A stretch of 64,000 nucleotides of DNA from an uncultured Acidobacteriia bacterium (GCA_903875575.1 CAIQWJ010000030.1:24611-88610); one strand, 5' to 3'. Positions 35,293 to 44,791 are shown, counted from the stretch's first letter. Translations and numbers: made by a program. The notes: a model not told the origin generated them from the letters alone.

Positions 35293-36492
35293 CTAGTCCA
35301 CGAACGCAGCGACACTGATGGCTCCCAGCAGCATCAATCCGCCGGCCACCGCAAATGCGGCCTGTGGGGAAGCCATCGTCCAGAGCGTGCCTACCAAAGC
35401 GCTGGAGATTAGGTCTCCGGCTCCGTTCACCGCGCCAAGCGTTCCGTAGACTGTGCCGCGAATAGCCGGGTCCGTGATATCCGGCGGGATAGCTTTTTCC
35501 AGGGTTTCCTGTGCGGCGGCAAAGACGCCGGCGAGTGCAAAGATTGCGGACAACGCGGGTAGCGATGCCGACCCCGCGAGAAACATCCACCCGGTAAATC
35601 CAGCCGTCAGAGCGCCGCAGAGATATCCGGTTGCCAGCAGAATAGGCTTCCGCCCCTGGTCGGCCAGCCAGCCGATCGGATATGCAGCGGCGGCATTTAC
35701 GATGTTCCGGATCACATAGAGCAGAGCCGCAATCTGTGCGGCGCGGACCGCACCGTATTCGGGGCGGAGCAGCGTCGCGGCCGCCAGAATCAACAGAGCT
35801 GGTGAGAAGTCGCCGCTCCCGAATAGCCCCACCGCCATCAGCATGCGCCGAAACGCCGGAGGCAGTTCGCGCACGGACTGAAGAAAGTTCATCCACGGCT
35901 TGGGCTGACGTCGCGTCTCCTTCACCAGAAACAGGAACGCCAACGGTGCCGCGATCCCCGGGATCAGCGACAACAGAAAAATGCGTCGGAAGGGCGCATC
36001 CGGGGTGTCCACGGGTAGCCAGTGCAGCAGCACCACGCCCATGATCGGGCCGATCACTGCGCCAATCGTATCGCCAGCCCGGTGGAAGCCAAACGCGCGC
36101 GCCCGGAATTCCGGTTCCACAGATTCTGAGAGCATCGCGTCGCGCAGCGTGCCGCGCAGGCCGCGCCCGAACCAACTCACCATACGTCCCGTGAGCAGCA
36201 AGCCCCAGCCGCCGGCAAAAGCGAAGATCGAAAGCCCCGCGCCGGTGAAAAACTGACCGGTCACGATCATGGCCTTGCGATGTCCGATCTTGTCCGAATA
36301 CCAGCCCGCGAAGAGCTTCAGGAAACTGGAAAACGCGTCTGACGCACCTTCAATCCATCCCAGTGCTGCCGCCGCCACATGAATCAGCGGCAGAAAGCCA
36401 GGCAGCACCGCCATCACCATTTCGTGCGAGGCATCAGAGAGCAGACTCGTAATGGTCATGCCCCAGACGTTGCGATTCAGCCATTGGCGCAT
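35293..36492 (-). CDS. MFS transporter
   Basis: This 399-residue protein has 12 hydrophobic segments and the MFS loop motif in variant form, KLFAGWYSDKIGHRKAMI, between helices 2 and 3. It resembles the unknown-substrate drug/metabolite group of the superfamily. It is 30 bases upstream of the quinoprotein gene on the same strand, and 12 bases downstream of the DUF885 gene, so the three are likely co-transcribed. A substrate cannot be assigned. Confidence 0.88.
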   Translation of the reverse strand: MRQWLNRNVWGMTITSLLSDASHEMVMAVLPGFLPLIHVAAAALGWIEGASDAFSSFLKLFAGWYSDKIGHRKAMIVTGQFFTGAGLSIFAFAGGWGLLLTGRMVSWFGRGLRGTLRDAMLSESVEPEFRARAFGFHRAGDTIGAVIGPIMGVVLLHWLPVDTPDAPFRRIFLLSLIPGIAAPLAFLFLVKETRRQPKPWMNFLQSVRELPPAFRRMLMAVGLFGSGDFSPALLILAAATLLRPEYGAVRAAQIAALLYVIRNIVNAAAAYPIGWLADQGRKPILLATGYLCGALTAGFTGWMFLAGSASLPALSAIFALAGVFAAAQETLEKAIPPDITDPAIRGTVYGTLGAVNGAGDLISSALVGTLWTMASPQAAFAVAGGLMLLGAISVAAFVD

Positions 36493-36504
36493 TAGATGAC
36501 AGCG

Positions 36505-38331
36505 CTACTGAAGGTCTTTGCCGGTGAGCAGGCGACCCAGAACAGGGAGCGGTACGCCACCCTCTTTGAGTGCGCGGTCATGGAAGTCGTGCAGCGAAAA
36601 CGCGCCGCCCTGGGATTGCTTCACCAGTTCACGAACCCGCAGCCAGTCGCGCCAGCCAGCAAAGTAAGTCGGCAACTGCGCCGACGACAACTTCGCCCGG
36701 CGTAACTTACCGACCGCTTCCTCATGCTCCTGGAACGCCATCTTCTCCATCAGTTCCATCGCCTGATCGTCAGTCATCCGGTTGGTCTGCATGCGGATAT
36801 CCAGAATGGCGTTGGCGTCGACGCGAAGTTCCTGTTTGAGGAACGTCAGTCGCAGTTCCGGTGCACTGTTCATATAGCCTTCGTCGAGCATGGTCTGCGT
36901 GATGTATTGCGCCCAGCCTTCCACATAGGGGGTGTTACTGAAAAGGGCGCGCAGGACGCCGCGCGGCTTGGGCTGCACGGCATTGGCGAACTCCGCCTGC
37001 ACGTAGTGCCCGGGCATTGCCTCATGCAGCGTCAGAAGCTGAAGGTTGTAGAAGTTGTATTCGCGCAGCTTCGATTCCACCCGCTCCTTCGGCCAATCGG
37101 AGGGAATCGGCGTCAGCCAGTAGTAGCCGCCAAGCTGTGGTTCAAATACGGGAGCCGGATCGAAACCAGCCACAGAGTAGATGCCGCGCTCGAACTCCGG
37201 GGTCGGAATCACCTGGAGATTGCTCCCCGCCGGCAGGGTGAGAATATTCTTCGCTTTTGCGAAATTACGGGCATCTTCCAGGTCCTTCTTCACGTCGCCC
37301 ATATAACTGGCAGGGGTCGAATGATCCTGCGCGATATGGTCCAGAACTTCCTTCACCACTTTGTTCTCGCGATCATCGCCCGTCAGGTCTGCATGATCCT
37401 TGTGGTCCGCGTACCATTTGGCATGCAGGGGCAGGGAAATCTCCAGCATCTGCGCGCGCACCGCCTTCAAACGTGCTTCGGCGTCGGCCAGCACCTGATC
37501 GGGCGTACGATCCGTTGCCAGCGCCAGGCGGAATTTCGCGGCGTATTTCTCGGGTCCCAGGCGCCAATCTGCGTTGAAGCCTCCCGGACCGCCCGGGCCA
37601 CCCTGACCGCGCCCCGCCCTGCGTGGCAACTCTTCCGTAAGAAATCGATTGAAGCCGCGCAACGCGTCCAGCGCAGGCCCCGCGGCCGCGTCATAATCCG
37701 CCTTCAAAGCGGCAGGAACTTCCGCGCGCAGCGTCTTGTCCACCAGTTCAACGTTGCCCTCATTCTCCTCCACTGCCACCTTTGCCCATTCCGGCGGTGC
37801 CTGCCGCAACTGCCGTCGTGCCGTCTCCATGAACTGCGGCACCTTGTTCATACGGGCAATGATGTGGCCGAACCTGACATCCTTTGCCGCATATTCCAGA
37901 AGAAACGGGTTGTAAAGCGCGTCTCCCACCAGTTCCACGTACGATTGCGGGCTTCTCTGCCACGTCTGAGCCATATCCGAATCGAACAGAGCGAGCCCGA
38001 TCTGCGAGTCAATGATTTCGTAATCGGCGCGATCCTCGGGCGTTAGAGCGTTCTTATCGAAAGCTTCCATGCGCTTGTGGAAGTCCACATAGAAGTCGCG
38101 CTGCTGCTGCAAGGCCCGGTTTCCCACGTCGTCCAGCTGCGTGTCAAACATCACGCCGCCGTACTGGTGCAGGCCCTGGCTCGACGCGAAAACCGGCGAG
38201 AACGACAGCGACTTGTACACAAACTCTTCGGCCAGTTTCGGGAACTCGCTGCTGGAGGAACTGTATCCGCAGGAGACTGTCACCAGAGAGAACAGAGCGA
38301 CAACAGGAAGAGTAATCGGAATGAATCGCAT
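36505..38331 (-). CDS. DUF885 lipoprotein, metallopeptidase-like
   Basis: This 608-residue protein begins at ATG 38331 and has a lipoprotein-like signal (LFSLVTVSCGYSS, lipid-attached Cys about 21). DUF885 proteins are zinc-dependent peptidase-like; the expected motif is H436-E437-A-M-P-G-H442, with a second acidic region in EGWAQYITQTML. Residues about 240-260 contain a Gly-rich loop (GRGQGGPGGPGG) echoing the tails of other secreted proteins here. A long N-terminal extension with no signal would begin at 38448, but I reject it because the lipoprotein signal fits ATG 38331. A possible -10 box lies just upstream. Confidence 0.88.
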   Translation of the reverse strand: MRFIPITLPVVALFSLVTVSCGYSSSSSEFPKLAEEFVYKSLSFSPVFASSQGLHQYGGVMFDTQLDDVGNRALQQQRDFYVDFHKRMEAFDKNALTPEDRADYEIIDSQIGLALFDSDMAQTWQRSPQSYVELVGDALYNPFLLEYAAKDVRFGHIIARMNKVPQFMETARRQLRQAPPEWAKVAVEENEGNVELVDKTLRAEVPAALKADYDAAAGPALDALRGFNRFLTEELPRRAGRGQGGPGGPGGFNADWRLGPEKYAAKFRLALATDRTPDQVLADAEARLKAVRAQMLEISLPLHAKWYADHKDHADLTGDDRENKVVKEVLDHIAQDHSTPASYMGDVKKDLEDARNFAKAKNILTLPAGSNLQVIPTPEFERGIYSVAGFDPAPVFEPQLGGYYWLTPIPSDWPKERVESKLREYNFYNLQLLTLHEAMPGHYVQAEFANAVQPKPRGVLRALFSNTPYVEGWAQYITQTMLDEGYMNSAPELRLTFLKQELRVDANAILDIRMQTNRMTDDQAMELMEKMAFQEHEEAVGKLRRAKLSSAQLPTYFAGWRDWLRVRELVKQSQGGAFSLHDFHDRALKEGGVPLPVLGRLLTGKDLQ

Positions 38332-38338
38332 TGCCTGA

Positions 38339-38344
38339 ATTATA
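38339..38344 (-). promoter_or_regulatory. Candidate -10 element (TATAAT) for the DUF885 gene
   Basis: On the minus strand a perfect TATAAT hexamer ends 7 bases before ATG 38331. No good -35 hexamer is seen 16-18 bases further upstream. If used, transcription would begin almost at the start codon, giving a nearly leaderless message. Chance occurrence is quite possible. Confidence 0.3.
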
Positions 38345-38433
38345 CGGGAGATCTGGTCGTGCGCGTACTCAGCGCGCCGTCTGGCCCGGGTTGCTGACAT
38401 TTTGGCGGTCACTTCGTGCCAGAATAGCCCTAT

Positions 38434-40473
38434 ATGAAGACATTCCATGCGGCGCTCACCAGCGCCCTGTTAACCGCTTCTCTGTTTGCCGGGCACGCAC
38501 TCGCCCAGACGGCTTCCGACCAGAAAGACGTTAAGGTATTCGATCCGGCAGCGATTGATCGCAGTGTCGATCCCTGCGCAAACTTTTATCAATATGCTTG
38601 TGGAACATGGCTGAAGAATAATCCCATCCCTGCGGATCAGGCGTCGTGGGGACGTTTCAGCGAACTCAACGAACGTAATCGCGTCATCCTGCGCGACATT
38701 TTGGAAGCGGCTGCGGCCGCGAAAACGCGCGACGCGGTGAACCAGAAGATCGGCGACTATTACGCTTCCTGCCTTGACGAAAAGGCAATCGAAGCAAAGG
38801 GGCTCAAGGTGGTGCAGCCCGAGTTCAAGGGCATCGATGGTATGAAAACACCCGCCGATCTTGCCCCGGTGATTGCCCATCTCCATCGGCTCGGAATCAA
38901 TGTGCTGTTCAATATCTCTTCCGGTCAGGACTTCAAAGACTCCACCGCCGTGATTGGTAACGCCGATCAGGGCGGTCTCGGTCTGCCCGAACGCGATTAT
39001 TATTTCCGCGATGACGAGCGTTCCGCAGCCACCCGTAAGGAATACGTGGCTCACCTCGCCCGCCTTCTGAAACTGATGGGGATTCCGGAAGCGCAAGCCG
39101 CCAAACAGGCTGACGACGTGATGAAACTGGAGACAGCGATGGCGAAAGCCTCAATGGACGTCACTTCCAGGCGAGACCCCGCCTCGATTTACCACATGAT
39201 GACACTGGCTCAGTTTGAAGGGCTGTCCGACTCCTTCGCCTGGAGTAAGTACTTTGCCGTCCTCGAGGCTCCGAAAATGGACAAACTCAACGTTGTGGTC
39301 CCGGATTTCTTCAAGGCGCAGGAAGCCCTGATCAAGTCTCAACCTCTTGCCGTCTGGAAGACGTATCTCAAACTTCATCTGGTCAGCTCACAATCACAGC
39401 TTCTGCCAACCGCTTTCGATAAAGAAGTCTTCGCGTTTGAAGGGACCTTTCTGAACGGTGTCAAGGAACAGAAAGCCCGCTGGAAACGCTGTGTCCGCGC
39501 CACCGATGGCGACCTTGGCGAGGCCCTCGGTAAGGCCTATGTCGAAAAGACCTTTGGCTCCGACGGCAAACAGCGCACGCTCGAAATGGTAAAGAAGATT
39601 GAAGCCGCCATGTCTCAGGATCTCGACCAGCTCACCTGGATGACCCCGGCCACCAAAACGAAGGCCCGCGAAAAGCTGGCCGCAATTACCAACAAGATCG
39701 GCTATCCCGAGAACTGGCGCGACTACTCGGCGCTGGTCATCAAAAAGGGCGACGCCATGGGTAACTCGCTGCGTGCCAACGAATTTGAATTCAACCGGCA
39801 GATGCAGAAGATCGGCAAGCCAGTGGACCGGCTGGAGTGGGGCATGACGCCCCCCACGATCAACGCCTATTACGATCCGCAGATGAATAACATCAATTTC
39901 CCTGCCGGCATTCTGCAGCCCCCATTCTTCAGCAAGACCGCCGGCGACGAAGAAAACCTGGGTGCGATTGGTGCCATCATCGGACACGAACTGACCCACG
40001 GATTTGACGATGAAGGCCGCCAGTTCGATGCCAAAGGCAACCTGGCAGACTGGTGGACCGAGGTAGATGCGAAAGCGTTTGAGACGAAGGCGGATTGCCT
40101 GATCAGTGAGTATTCTGCCTTCACGGTCGGCAAGGACGTCCACCTGAACGGCAAGCTGACGCTCGGTGAGAATACCGCCGACAACGGCGGTGTTCGTCTG
40201 GCTTATGCCGCTTTGATGAACGCACTCGCAGGCAAGACATTGCCGGCAAAGGACGGCTTCACCACCGAACAGCGCTTCTTCCTTTCTTACGGTCAGGAAT
40301 GGTGTACGAATTCTACACCTGAAACCGAAGCTATGCAGGCGCAGACGGATGGTCACTCCATCGACCGTTATCGCGTCAACGGCGTGGTGAGCAATCTGTC
40401 GGAATTCCAGAAGGCTTTCAGTTGCCCTGCGGGAAAGCCCATGGTTTCGTCCAACGCCTGCCGGGTCTGGTAA
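38434..40473 (+). CDS. M13 family metallopeptidase (neprilysin-like)
   Basis: This 679-residue zinc peptidase has a signal peptide (1-24, ending ALAQT). Catalytic residues are H518-E519-L-T-H522 within IIGHELTHGFDDEGRQFD, the third ligand E579 in GENTADNGGVRLAY, and a typical C-terminal CRVW. The N-terminal domain has the M13 pattern VDPCANFYQYACGTWLKNNPIPAD. It cleaves oligopeptides outside the cytoplasm. It is transcribed divergently from the DUF885 peptidase (102 bases between starts) and terminates at a perfect hairpin. Confidence 0.96.
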   Translation: MKTFHAALTSALLTASLFAGHALAQTASDQKDVKVFDPAAIDRSVDPCANFYQYACGTWLKNNPIPADQASWGRFSELNERNRVILRDILEAAAAAKTRDAVNQKIGDYYASCLDEKAIEAKGLKVVQPEFKGIDGMKTPADLAPVIAHLHRLGINVLFNISSGQDFKDSTAVIGNADQGGLGLPERDYYFRDDERSAATRKEYVAHLARLLKLMGIPEAQAAKQADDVMKLETAMAKASMDVTSRRDPASIYHMMTLAQFEGLSDSFAWSKYFAVLEAPKMDKLNVVVPDFFKAQEALIKSQPLAVWKTYLKLHLVSSQSQLLPTAFDKEVFAFEGTFLNGVKEQKARWKRCVRATDGDLGEALGKAYVEKTFGSDGKQRTLEMVKKIEAAMSQDLDQLTWMTPATKTKAREKLAAITNKIGYPENWRDYSALVIKKGDAMGNSLRANEFEFNRQMQKIGKPVDRLEWGMTPPTINAYYDPQMNNINFPAGILQPPFFSKTAGDEENLGAIGAIIGHELTHGFDDEGRQFDAKGNLADWWTEVDAKAFETKADCLISEYSAFTVGKDVHLNGKLTLGENTADNGGVRLAYAALMNALAGKTLPAKDGFTTEQRFFLSYGQEWCTNSTPETEAMQAQTDGHSIDRYRVNGVVSNLSEFQKAFSCPAGKPMVSSNACRVW

Positions 40474-40483
40474 CCGTCTGTTT

Positions 40484-40525
40484 GCGGGGGAAGTCGGGAT
40501 CCAGCAGGATCCCGACTTCCCCCGC
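40484..40525. terminator. Perfect 19-bp inverted repeat, bidirectional terminator-like hairpin
   Basis: Arms gcgggggaagtcgggatcc and ggatcccgacttcccccgc are exact reverse complements around a four-base loop (AGCA). The hairpin lies between the convergent M13 and Gfo/Idh/MocA genes. There is no clear U-tract on either strand (only TTT before the left arm), so it would terminate by structure or protect mRNA ends. The perfect arms also make it a possible REP-like element. Confidence 0.75.
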
Positions 40526-40535
40526 CGTCAGCAAT

Positions 40536-41693
40536 TCAGACAGGCACCGTCAGTTCCGGCACATCCAGCCACTTCCGGCTTCGTGAAGACTCCAGCGCAA
40601 GTTCCGCCAGTTGCACCCCCTTCGCGCCTTCCAGCAGATCATGAATGAACGGGGTATCCAATACCACGTGCTTCAGGAACATCTCCCACTGCACCTTAAA
40701 CGCATTGTCGAAAACGGCATTATCCGGCACCTCATCCCATTGTTTTCGGAAATCGATCGGGTTCGCGATGTCCGGATTCCACACTGGTTTCGGAGTGTTG
40801 ACACGATGCTGCGAACGGCAGTTCCGCAGTCCCGCGACGGCGCTGCCTTCGGTGCCGTCTACCTGCATTTCAAACAGCTCATCGCGATTCACCCGCACTG
40901 TCCATGAAGAATTAAACTGCGCGACAATCCCGCCTTCCAGTTCCAGACACGCATAAGCGGCATCATCCGCGGTGCATTCGTACGCCTTGCCTGCTTCATC
41001 CCATCGCTCCGGAATGTGCGTTACCGCGAGGCAGTTCACGCGCTTCACCGCGCCGAAGACGTGGTCGAGCACGTAACGCCAGTGACACAGCATGTCCACC
41101 GTGATACCGCCGCCGTCTTCACTGCGATAATTCCACGATGGGCGCTGACCGGGGATTAGATCGCCTTCAAATACCCAATACCCGAACTCACCGCGTATCG
41201 AAAGAATGCGGCCGAAGAACCCACTGGCAATCAGCCGTTTGAGTTTCATGATGCCGGGCAAAAACAACTTGTCCTGTACTACGCCGTGCTTCACCCCGCG
41301 CTCATTCGCGAGCCGCGCCATTTCCAGCGCTTCTCCCACCGTCTCCGAAATCGGCTTCTCACAGTAAACGTGCTTGCCGGCCTTGATGGCCCGCGTGACG
41401 TCTGCTACCCGCCGCTGCGTCGTCTGTGCGTCAAAGTAGATTGTGTTGAACGGGTCGTCCAGGCAGGCCTGGAGGTCTGTGCTCCAGCGGGCTATGCCAT
41501 GTGCTTCAGCAAGCTGCTGCAGTTTCGCCTCGTTGCGGCCTACCAGAATAGGCTCGGGCATGAGGACCGAACCATCCGGCATGGCCATGCCACCCTGTTT
41601 GCGAATCGCCACCAGGGACCGCACCAGATGCTGGTTGGTGCCCATGCGTCCGGTGACGCCGTTCATGATGATTCCAATTGTCTGAGTTTTCAT
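40536..41693 (-). CDS. Gfo/Idh/MocA family oxidoreductase
   Basis: This 385-residue NAD(P)-dependent oxidoreductase starts at ATG 41693 (MKTQTIGIIMNGVTGRMG); 15 extra residues from an upstream TTG/ATG are unlikely. The N-terminal Rossmann domain has GVTGRMGTNQ, and the catalytic EKP motif is in HVYCEKPISETVGEALEMA. The C-terminal domain has HWRYVLDHVFG. These enzymes act on sugars or inositols, but the substrate is not evident. It converges with the M13 peptidase gene. Confidence 0.92.
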   Translation of the reverse strand: MKTQTIGIIMNGVTGRMGTNQHLVRSLVAIRKQGGMAMPDGSVLMPEPILVGRNEAKLQQLAEAHGIARWSTDLQACLDDPFNTIYFDAQTTQRRVADVTRAIKAGKHVYCEKPISETVGEALEMARLANERGVKHGVVQDKLFLPGIMKLKRLIASGFFGRILSIRGEFGYWVFEGDLIPGQRPSWNYRSEDGGGITVDMLCHWRYVLDHVFGAVKRVNCLAVTHIPERWDEAGKAYECTADDAAYACLELEGGIVAQFNSSWTVRVNRDELFEMQVDGTEGSAVAGLRNCRSQHRVNTPKPVWNPDIANPIDFRKQWDEVPDNAVFDNAFKVQWEMFLKHVVLDTPFIHDLLEGAKGVQLAELALESSRSRKWLDVPELTVPV

Positions 41694-41760
41694 TGAGATA
41701 TCTGGCGGCCCAATCGACCGCTTCGAAAAGTATCTCACCGCAACGGGCGTGAATCACAAT

Positions 41761-41822
41761 AGCGACCGGCGGTCGCTACCCCGTAGCGCCGTCTGAAACT
41801 GCCCTGTAGCGGCAGTTGCCGC
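41761..41822. repeat. Two adjacent perfect inverted repeats in the mreB upstream region
   Basis: agcgaccg-g-cggtcgct at 41761-41777 and gcggca-gt-tgccgc at 41809-41822 are both perfect palindromic hairpins 31 bases apart. Each is flanked by TAGC (tagcg at 41773-style and tagcgg). They lie in a 283-base gene-free stretch between the Gfo/Idh/MocA start and mreB. They could be REP-like elements or operators; no further copy was seen in the window. Confidence 0.45.
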
Positions 41823-41976
41823 CCAGGCGCACTCCGCGTTGCTCGTAGTGAACCGGACCAATTCGCCACAGAAACGCGCGGCCCCCTCCGCACTCCCGGC
41901 CAGCCCATTCCGCCGCCCTGTGTTACCATGAAGCTTCCACTATTCCCAGTCCAGCCTTGCATTTTGAATAACTTAC

Positions 41977-43005
41977 ATGAACCTCCGGTCTTTATTTAGT
42001 CTTTTCTCGTCTGACCTTGCCATTGACCTTGGCACGGCCAATACGCTCGTCTTCGCCAAAGGCAAAGGCATTGTGGTCAATGAACCCTCCATCGTCGCCC
42101 TCAACAAAACCACAGGCGAAATCGAAGCTGTCGGTAAGGAAGCCAAGGAGATGCTCGGCCGCACTCCTGGCAATATTGTCGCCATTAAGCCCATGAAAGA
42201 CGGCGTCATCGCTGACTTCAAAGTCACCGAGAAGATGCTGAACTACTTCATCCACAAAGCCCACAATCGCAAGATGCTGGTCCATCCCCGCATTGTCATC
42301 GGCGTGCCCAGTGAAATCACTCAGGTGGAAAAGCGCGCCGTTATGGATTCCGCGTATCGCGCCAAGGCGAGCGAAGTCCATCTTGTGGAACAAGCCATGG
42401 TGGCGGCAATCGGTGCAGGCCTTCCCATCACAGAACCTGGCGGCAACATGGTCGTCGATATCGGCGGCGGCACTACCGATATTGCAGTTATCTCGCTCTC
42501 CGGCATAGTCTATTCCCGCTCCGTGCGCATCGCAGGCAATGAAATGGATGACGCGGTGATGCAGTACATGAAGCGGAAGCATAACCTGCTCATCGGCGAA
42601 CGCACCGCAGAGCAGATCAAGATTCAGATCGGGTCCGCTTACACGCTCGACCGTCCGCTGACCATGGAAGTCAAGGGTCGCAACCTCATCGAAGGCGTGC
42701 CCAAGACCGTTGAAATTCACGACGAAGAAGTTCGCGAAGCTCTTTCCGAATGCGTCGCGACCATCGTCAATGCTATTCGCGTGGCGCTGGAACGTACTCC
42801 GCCCGAACTGAGCGCTGATATCAGCGACCGCGGCATCGTCCTTACCGGCGGCGGCGCGCTCATCAAGAATCTGGATAAGCGCATCCGCGAAGAAACCGGT
42901 CTGCCGGTTTCCATTTCGGACGATCCGCTGGCGTCGGTTGTACTCGGTACCGGCAAGATGCTCAGCGACTTCAAGTTGTTGCGCAGAATCTCTATCGATC
43001 AGTAA
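41977..43005 (+). CDS. mreB: Rod shape-determining protein MreB
   Basis: This 342-residue bacterial actin polymerises on the inner membrane and guides lateral wall synthesis. Actin-fold motifs are present: phosphate 1 AIDLGTANTLVFAKGKGIV (about 13-31), phosphate 2 VVDIGGGTTDIAVISL (about 160-175) and the adenosine motif LTGGGALIKNLD near 290. Length is normal. It is the first gene of an mreBCD cluster, 11 bases before mreC. A N-terminal LRSLFSLF segment may serve as membrane anchor. Confidence 0.97.
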   Translation: MNLRSLFSLFSSDLAIDLGTANTLVFAKGKGIVVNEPSIVALNKTTGEIEAVGKEAKEMLGRTPGNIVAIKPMKDGVIADFKVTEKMLNYFIHKAHNRKMLVHPRIVIGVPSEITQVEKRAVMDSAYRAKASEVHLVEQAMVAAIGAGLPITEPGGNMVVDIGGGTTDIAVISLSGIVYSRSVRIAGNEMDDAVMQYMKRKHNLLIGERTAEQIKIQIGSAYTLDRPLTMEVKGRNLIEGVPKTVEIHDEEVREALSECVATIVNAIRVALERTPPELSADISDRGIVLTGGGALIKNLDKRIREETGLPVSISDDPLASVVLGTGKMLSDFKLLRRISIDQ

Positions 43006-43016
43006 GTGGCCCTGCC

Positions 43017-44255
43017 ATGGAATCGCTCCTACACCGGTATCGGAACATCACCGTGCTGTTTGTGGCGATCCTCGTTCAAATCGCGGCGGTAGCCTGGCAG
43101 GTCCGTCGCGATGACGATGTGCCGCTGCTCCGCATCTGGGCCGTGAGCGCCGTCACGCCGGTGGCCAGCGTTATTGAAGGCCTTCGCTCCGGCACGTTCG
43201 GCGTCTTTACCGATTACTTCAGCTTTCGCGGCCAACGCGACGAGAGCCGCACGTTACGCAAGGATCGCGATCGTCTGCGCCTTGAAAACCAGTTACTGAA
43301 GAACGAACTGGTGGCCGCTCAGCGGGCAGGCAGTCTGGCCGAGTTTAAAGCGCACACTCCATCCACCATGATCGGCGCGCGCGTGATCGGGTCTACCACG
43401 GGGATGGGTACCCGGTCCGTCCTGATTGACCGTGGCAGCCACGATGGCGTGAAGCGCGGTATGGCGGTGGTAACGCCCGATGGCATTGTGGGTCGCGTCC
43501 TCGCTGTTTATCCGCTCGCCAGTCTGGTGCTCTCGGTCACCGACGCTGGTTTCGCCGCCTCGGTGGAAACCCAAAAAAATCACACCCGCGGTGTTCTGAA
43601 GGGCCTGGGCAGCAGCACATCGAAGATTGACTACGTGCCCGGCGGCCAAAAAGTGGAGAAGGGCGAAGCAATCTACACGTCAGGCGACGATCGCGTCTTT
43701 CCCCGCGGCATGCCAGCGGGACGAGTCATCAGCGTGGAAGAAGGTCCCACGTTTCAGGAAATCTTTGTCGAACCGTTCAACGGCGAGGCCGCGCCGGAAG
43801 AGGTCTACGTGATCGTAGATCCGGTCCACGAAGAAATACCGCCCGTGCCGGTCGTGGATGCACCGGTCTTCCTTGGGCCTGACGCTCCGCCTTCTGCCTC
43901 GCCCTCTTCACAAGCCGCCATCAGCGGTTCGCAGGCCGATCAGATGATGGAACAGTACCGCAAAATCGGTGCCGCGCAGGGGCACGTCTTTGGTGAGGGC
44001 AACCCAGGTTCCGCCGCTCCGAATTTCAATCTGAAAGTGGCTGGCGTCAATGCTCCGCTGCCAGTCGGGGCGAGCGGCAATACAATCTCTGCGGCCGGCG
44101 CATCGGGCCGTCAATCAGTCGCAGTTGCACGCCCCGCATCCGGTCAGCGTCGGATCGTCCCCTCTGCCGGCCCATCGGGTTTTGTCCGCCGTCTGCCAGG
44201 TGCGTCAGGCGCATCGGGGATTCGCACGACAACGGGAGTCCCGCAACTCCGATGA
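43017..44255 (+). CDS. mreC: Cell shape protein MreC with extended C-terminal tail
   Basis: This 412-residue protein has a transmembrane helix (about 10-30), a coiled coil (about 75-105, DRLRLENQLLKNELVAAQ), and the tandem beta-barrel domain to about residue 270 (VIGSTTGMGTRSVLIDRGSHDGVKRGM, then GVLKGLGSSTSKIDYVPGG). Beyond this it has a 130-residue low-complexity tail rich in Ala, Ser, Pro and Gly, longer than usual for MreC (about 280-370 residues). MreC scaffolds the elongasome in the periplasm. Its stop overlaps the mreD start by 4 bases. Confidence 0.92.
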   Translation: MESLLHRYRNITVLFVAILVQIAAVAWQVRRDDDVPLLRIWAVSAVTPVASVIEGLRSGTFGVFTDYFSFRGQRDESRTLRKDRDRLRLENQLLKNELVAAQRAGSLAEFKAHTPSTMIGARVIGSTTGMGTRSVLIDRGSHDGVKRGMAVVTPDGIVGRVLAVYPLASLVLSVTDAGFAASVETQKNHTRGVLKGLGSSTSKIDYVPGGQKVEKGEAIYTSGDDRVFPRGMPAGRVISVEEGPTFQEIFVEPFNGEAAPEEVYVIVDPVHEEIPPVPVVDAPVFLGPDAPPSASPSSQAAISGSQADQMMEQYRKIGAAQGHVFGEGNPGSAAPNFNLKVAGVNAPLPVGASGNTISAAGASGRQSVAVARPASGQRRIVPSAGPSGFVRRLPGASGASGIRTTTGVPQLR

Positions 44256-44791
44256 GTTCTCCCCTCAATCGTATTCTGGTGGATGATGCCCGGCAGGTCC
44301 GCCGCGCGCGTTATCCCGTATGGGTCTTCATCGTCGTGCCCCTGAGCGCGCTTCTGATCCAGATCTACCTGCCTCTGTTTCAGACGATGCGCTTCGCCTC
44401 GAAGATCGACCTGCCGCTGCTCGTCACCATCTATTTCTCGCTCATGCGGCGATCTCAGATTCGTGGTCTCGCCATTGGCATGCTTCTCGGTATTGCGCAG
44501 GACTCCTTTTCGCGCTTTTACATCGGCATGTACGGTCTGTGCAAGACGATGGTGGGGTATTTTTCCGCTTCCGTCGGTCTCCAGTTCGATGTGGAACATT
44601 CCTTCGTGCGCATCCTTCTGTGTCTGGTGTTCTATCTGTTCCACCAGTTCCTGTACTGGGTGCTGCAACGTGCCGTACTCGGACAGGCTGTGGTATTCGA
44701 TGTGCCCGGTGAAGCGATCCTGGCTGTCGTCCACGCCCTGATCGGCGTGGCGCTGTTTCACTTCCTGGACAAATTGCGAATTCGCGAGTAA
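44252..44791 (+). CDS. mreD: Rod shape-determining protein MreD
   Basis: This 179-residue membrane protein has about five transmembrane helices. It follows mreC with an ATGA overlap. The RSQIRGLAIGMLLGIAQDSFS segment and the size and topology match MreD, the integral membrane partner of MreC in the elongasome. Usual downstream genes mrdA (PBP2) and rodA are missing; an MscS-type channel gene follows after 88 bases instead. Confidence 0.9.
   Translation: MSSPLNRILVDDARQVRRARYPVWVFIVVPLSALLIQIYLPLFQTMRFASKIDLPLLVTIYFSLMRRSQIRGLAIGMLLGIAQDSFSRFYIGMYGLCKTMVGYFSASVGLQFDVEHSFVRILLCLVFYLFHQFLYWVLQRAVLGQAVVFDVPGEAILAVVHALIGVALFHFLDKLRIRE

Noticed and set aside
36724..38046. 440-codon plus-strand ORF within the DUF885 gene
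   Set aside because: Antisense to a gene with a visible HEAMPGH site; no start signal or family resemblance.
41761..41822. Intrinsic terminator upstream of mreB
   Set aside because: The palindromes are short and lack U-tracts, and they precede a gene rather than following one, so I list them as repeats only.
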